Shown in pieces: positions 47,189 through 52,470 of a stretch of DNA of 52,470 nt (positions are counted from its first letter, which is position 1; the number at the start of each line of letters is the position of its first letter). The stretch spans positions 42,183 to 94,652 of the forward strand of contig NMRA01000167.1 of assembly GCA_002633005.1 (NCBI GenBank), given 5' to 3'. Source of the DNA: Phoronis australis. Taxonomy: Eukaryota > Phoronida > Phoronidae. Both the position numbers and the translations under genes were made by a program. The notes under the pieces were generated by a model. The model was given only the letters and a program-made list of their open reading frames with translations, did not search any database and was not told the DNA's origin.

Positions 47189-47462
47189 TCGGGTACCGGA
47201 CGGTCACTGAGTTCCTTAGAGCTCGAAGCTTGGCATCCGGTACCGGACGTCTGTTGCAAGCTACAGATCTAGACTAATTGTCCGGTACCAGACTTGCATC
47301 TTACGTTGCCGGACGGGTAGTGCATCCGGCGCTCATGACTAGCTACCGAGCTAGGCCGAGTACCGGTTACGAGCTTGACTGGCCGCCTGGTACCGGAATT
47401 TAGCTTCTGTTGCTAGTTCTTCGGCACCACGGATGGACAGGAATCCGGTACCGGCCGTCTAG
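47189..47462. repeat. Degenerate array of GGTACC-centred palindromes
   Basis: GGTACC occurs at 47192, 47239, 47284, 47389 and 47447, with a GAGTACCGG variant at 47358. The best form is TCCGGTACCGGA (47236-47247), and ATCCGGTACCGG-x-CGTCT is shared by two units. Spacing is about 45-58 bp, or about double that, suggesting a decayed minisatellite. The tract is CpG-rich unlike its surroundings and contains no ORF of note. Confidence 0.65.
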
Positions 47463-49757
47463 CACACGTTACGTTTTTCAGTGACTACGACGTCCGAGCA
47501 CTGCCTATGTGGTCTTAGCTAAGCATCTGATCTCTTCTTCCCGTCTTGTAAACCTACCGGACATAGCATTCCACCGTATAATCCGTTAGCAATGGGTCCC
47601 AACACGGCACATGCAAACTTGAAATTTTTGTCACATTTGTATTCTCGAAGTAGCACCTCAGTGGCGAGCCGCGTCTTTTCTTTCAAGAGAGACTGAAGGG
47701 TTTGAGAACAATACCAACTGGGTGTGGGGGTACCTGGAAACGATATGCAATAGACCGTGCAAGACCGTAATCTCTTTAATGTTACTTATTATACATGTAT
47801 GTGCATAAGCACACATCTTGCGCTACCTTTATTAATTTAGGGACAAATTTTCCGCACGTTCAAACAATTAATAACAACAATGCGGTTTGATAGTTTTGAT
47901 AGCGTTTAATAAAAACAAATGGAAAGGATAACACGAGTGATGACGACTTCACGGTTACTACAGAGTCCTTCAAGGTTCTTGAGTTGAACGTGAAACAGCG
48001 GCTCCATGTTACATCAATAAGCACCATCACCCGTTCCCGTAAGAGACACATCCCCCTTTGGTAGCCGACAAAAGTGTATAATTGACAGGAAAATATTTTT
48101 TTGGCATTCATTTATATTGCGACAAATCGTGTACGTGTAATTTTGTGTATGGGTAAGGGTGATATATCCTTGATCCGCCATGACGTTTCGTTTTCGTCCG
48201 TCCACAGCAGTACAGTGAATATGGCGTTTTCGCGAAAAAAAAAACAAAAAAACACACACATTATTTCCAAAACCAGTCACAGGAGTCCGTTCACAGACAG
48301 ATGCATTTTAATTAGATTTATTTTACATCCACCCTCGTGTTTGAAATAGAACCGACACTGAAGCGTAGTCCAAGTAGACCTGCAATAATGGTTTATTATA
48401 TTAAATAAACAATAAAGTCAGCTTTAAAATTGTGATCTGATTTGTTTACTGCGCAAGTTCATACCGGCGTTTTAGTTAGCGGTGTTTACTTCTGGTTGAA
48501 CCCCGTTCATCAAAGAAAAAGCTTTTGATTAAAACCACTTTGTACCACCTGGGTCGTGTTTGACAAGACCAACTTCAAAACAGCAAGAGGTCTACATCAA
48601 CAGTTGTTTTTTGACAGAAGGTGGCTTTCCATTAGCTTCATTTAGTGACTCTCCCTGGATTAATGAAACCTGAATGAAACAGCAAAAGACCAGCATCTTG
48701 AGTCTGCATTCATTTGCATCGAGAAAATGCAATATCTGACAGAGACTGTCCAGTCAGGAGTTGGTTACTGCATTCGATCATTGAAAGTGAATGGAGAAAC
48801 AAGATGTCGTCCTTTTGACAAGCCCTTTGCATCACTTTGCCGTTGTAAGCAAACGGGAAGGGAACAATAATGGACGCCAAAGATGTTTTACCATAACCAG
48901 GGACGTGTATGTCTAGAAATGGACCCACCAAACGTTTTTATTTTCCCCGTCAACCACAACATAGTAATCCGTTTTTTCTACCAGGTTTCACACCACTAAC
49001 AGAAATATTCCACTTCTAAAAATGACAAATTGAAGTCTTAAAATCCCCTATAATGCCCCTATAATAAACAAAGATTCACCAGAACAAATACCCCTCCTAC
49101 GAAAATCCCAAACATGTCCCCAAATCCACACCGAATGGGGGGGGGCGACACCCCAAATTGTCTGCGCTGGAATCGAATGGACATATGACTGTATGCTTTC
49201 CCTTGATTATCTCCTTGTAGGTGGATAGTGAAGAACACCGTTTTCAAAATCTTACAGGTAACATTTAATAACAGTGGACATGTATGCAACAACAAAGCAC
49301 ATCAAAGTTAATGCATGCCATATATAATGATCTCTGATTTCTAATTTATGCTTTCCTTATATATTTCTGAAAAATTGAAATTAATATTTTCCAAAACACT
49401 GTAGAATCTCAGCAATTCTGAACACAATAGGGCAACAGCTCAAGTTTTACTTTCCCACTGTGTAATTAGATAAAAGTTCCACCAAATTAAAATTCATCTG
49501 CTATGGAGTTCTGTTCTCTGTTCAAATATCTAAAAATTGTGGGTTCTCACATCAATGTTAGACACTCTGATAAATGGAATGAGGGCAATTTTACCAATTA
49601 GTTTGTCTGAAATTTGTGAGAATCTACAGTGGCAAGACAATTTTTCACTGATTTAAAATAAATAAAGAAATCAATTCTACAGTTTATTACGATTCATGGC
49701 AACTCTTTTCTCCATCCCACCACATAACAGTTTCAATACACCGACATAATCATGCAA

Positions 49758-49758
49758 N
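49758..49758. other. Assembly N
   Basis: A single N in CATGCAA-N-ATACAGCG. No duplication flanks it, so the reason for the break is not visible. Confidence 0.8.
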
Positions 49759-51750
49759 ATACAGCGCGCAACACGCTGACATCACGTGACCAATTCATCT
49801 GGTGAGAACAGCGTCAAAAACAAGAGGACGAGATGACATCGCGCAACTGCCGACCAACATGGAGGATGGGGCATTACATCATCAATCTACTGCCGTCAAC
49901 TTGATTATGCTTCGACACCATCACATACAGTCTTGTACCCACTTCTTCAGTCTACACCGTTACTCCAGTGAGTTCAGCCCTTTCGGGCATGTCCAAGTCA
50001 TTTAACACAGTACCTAGGCTTCAAGCAATCGATTTTGCTTCCGGAAGGAACGCCTCCCAATACTTTATGACCTGGAAAAGACGAAGTGTGAATGATATTA
50101 TACAAACTTTCTCCCAACATACGACTAGATGCTAGTAAGTCCAGAGAAGAGGCGAGACCAGATGGGGAGCAGGGGTTCATCCGTGCTTTTAAAAATAGGG
50201 CATCCAAAATAGGTTTCCCAATTACTCAGGTCGTCCTTGACCAATGACATGTGACTACATTTTATGACCTCAAGTCAAATTGCTGTTCGAGTGGCATATG
50301 TTGCTGAGGCGACATGGTTCTACATGAAAGTCTTACATAATTCATTTTCTAAATCTACTTTTTAATTCCGGACAGGCTATTGAGCTCCCAGAGCCGTTGT
50401 GAGCATGTGCAAAGAGGCACGACTATGCTTTCTGGCTTACTTTACTTCCGGTCACAAATGCTCAACACGGTGTCCTAGCTACGGTGTCTAAATTTGAGTG
50501 AGGGTGTTCAGTTGGACGCCCTGGTAACCCTTTGGTGAGGGCCTGGTGGGGATGGAAAGGATGCAATTCTCTGTGCAGTTTTGGAAAGACTTAAGTGCTG
50601 CTGAAGATTTAGACCACCCTACTCTTTTGCAGCTTTTTTAACATAAAACTCAGCTCCCCCCCTTGCCATCAGCAAAATGTGACACTACAATGTCCTTCCA
50701 GGACATTATCAAAATTGTTTTCACTCCATCAGAACTCTAGTTGTAGTCCTTCTGTGAAAATGCAGCGCGGCAGTGAGTAATCAGTCAAGGGCCTGCCAGA
50801 CATTTGCATCATCTATGACAGATCTCACGACCAGATAACGACGCTCCTCATTCATCATTAATAGTGACCGCAAATTGTACTACAAAATGAAACTAATGGC
50901 TTTCCAGGATACCATCTAGGAGTAATGGCAGATATCTTAACAGAATTTACATTGGAAAAGACTTAAGACTATGTCTGTGGTATAAACGTCTCTATCGCAT
51001 AATTACGGTAATTTTCGGAAAGGAATGGTATTCAGTTACGACTAAACCACTAATTATGTAAAAATTCATACTTGGCAGAAGACACACTTTTCTATTTCAA
51101 AAACAGAGCAGGTAATGTCAACAAAAGAGAATTGTGTAAACATCGCATGAACTAATTAACATGCTTGGTATTTACCCGGTACTTTAAAAACCATGTGACC
51201 TTTTTTAACTCATAACATTTAAATAAAACTGAGCCCTTTTTACGACCGTTTAAAGCGTGTAATGCACCACAGTTCTGCCATAGTATACACAAATATGTTT
51301 ATCACCAACAAAAAGTTTTTAGTCAGTAAAAATGGAAGCATCAAGCAGTTTGGTAATCTCTCTTCTGTTTTGCACAAAAGCAAATTGTCTTTATGTCAAA
51401 TTGCAATTTTCTGTTTACCAACTGAAAGATAAATTACTAGAGGAGTGAAAATTCTCAAACTTTACCTTAAATTAAATTATTTTTGGATAGGTGTTCACAA
51501 TGAAACCATGCTTGTGGTGAAATCAACACTATTATTGAAAAAAATGGCACACAGGCTAAATTTTACTTGTCAGCCTAATTGTGCAGTTAATTTTTTTAAG
51601 AGCGTTTTCACATATCTAGCCATAAATTAAATAGTTTCACAGTAGTCTGTCAATCTGCTCATGTTTGAAAGCCAGTCAGAATGGTTGTGAGCAAGAAAAT
51701 CCCGTTGTGGCATGTTAACACAGTGCACATAATACACTGTCATGTCAGAT

Positions 51751-51768
51751 TACTCACACACACACACA
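51751..51768. repeat. Short (CA)n tract
   Basis: About seven CA units. Confidence 0.8.
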
Positions 51769-52470
51769 TACTCGTTCGCCCTCCTGGGACGGCGACTGAT
51801 TGGCCCATTTCTAAAAACTTATTAACTACAGTTTCAAGAAACAGTCGTTAAACGACACAAACTGATGACTTTCTAATTACCATAGCGACATGTTTTGAAA
51901 GAATGCCAACAGTGAAAACAGCCAATGCTGTCTCCATACAGTCCAAACAAAAAGTATTGAGACAAAATTCCCCAGAATTCCTCATCATGACGTCTAGGTA
52001 GAAACCGAATTAATTGTCAGAGTAGTCTCCCCTGATGACTGAGAATGAAGGGAAGTAACAGGAAACTTAGTGACGTGAAATTAGAATTTTGTCACCCTAA
52101 TAATAATTTATGCTGTGAACATGACGGGAAAAGGGTATTTTGTCTTGTGCTGTACTTCTAAAGCTCAAAGTTTGATGCACGGCGTACAAACACACAGAAA
52201 AGTGAAGATCTTCAATTTGCAGCACAATATGGTGAAAAAGTTTGGTAAAATTGTGACAGCACCTAAATAACTTTCAGTCATGTTCAGCCCCATCTCGAGG
52301 CTACGTGAGACATTAGAAAAATATCCACATGTGGCTAACATCGGAACATATATCGGAAAATGGCTGACCAGATTCAAGTGAAACTTTCCTATAGTGTGCT
52401 TTATTGTGGAAAGCAACTTCAAGAGATCCTAATTATCTCGAAAAGATATTGTTCCATAGTAATTAGTGTT

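Larger units (their letters stand above)
47463..52470. other. No gene identified
   Basis: No supportable exon, promoter or transposon terminus. It could be intron of a gene outside the window. Confidence 0.45.

Overview
The window looks like gene-poor, AT-rich nuclear DNA of an invertebrate animal. The reasons are a secretory neuropeptide-type precursor, splice sites and AATAAA poly(A) signals, many degenerate short transposons, and heterozygous-looking duplications joined at single N characters. A marine invertebrate deuterostome, such as a hemichordate, is my best guess, but no ribosomal, mitochondrial or other diagnostic gene is present to settle it. There is no operon structure, rRNA, convincing tRNA or CRISPR array.

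The one gene I can defend well is a 322-residue preprohormone at 32216-33184 (+). It has a signal peptide, a six-cysteine N-terminal segment, and three related peptides each bounded by dibasic sites and a Gly amide donor: SDNFFHGATF-amide, SDPFFHGAGF-amide and GDKFFQSAFF-amide. Other candidate peptides flank these. The coding sequence lies in one exon that follows a strong 3' splice site. A TATA promoter at 22627 with two small spliced 5' exons (ending 22795, and 22864-22898) is the best candidate for its start, which would imply a 9.3-kb intron in the 5' UTR. Two AATAAA signals at 33469-33480 close the gene.

Region by region. 1-17 kb: mostly featureless, with a TG microsatellite (2340-2418), two related inverted-repeat elements (about 3.97-4.2 kb and 4496-4932) and several palindromes. 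17-22 kb: two short hAT-type elements, a 972-bp duplication around an N (18630-20573) and an orphan exon-like ORF resembling the PRDM pre-SET segment (21460-21612, -). 22.6-33.5 kb: the putative neuropeptide gene, with a third hAT-type element in its intron. 33.6-34.6 kb: a degenerate short element and a solo LTR with a perfect 5-bp target duplication. 37.7-40.3 kb: a 1.28-kb duplication around an N, carrying an exon-intron-exon block on the minus strand. A diverged copy of that block lies at 45.6-46.1 kb on the plus strand. 45.05 kb: a fourth hAT-type element. 47.19-47.46 kb: a CpG-rich cluster of GGTACC palindromes. The last 5 kb shows no supportable gene.

The most likely candidate for something undescribed is the FFHGxxF-amide precursor, with its unusual pairing of a six-cysteine segment and amidated Phe-ending peptides.
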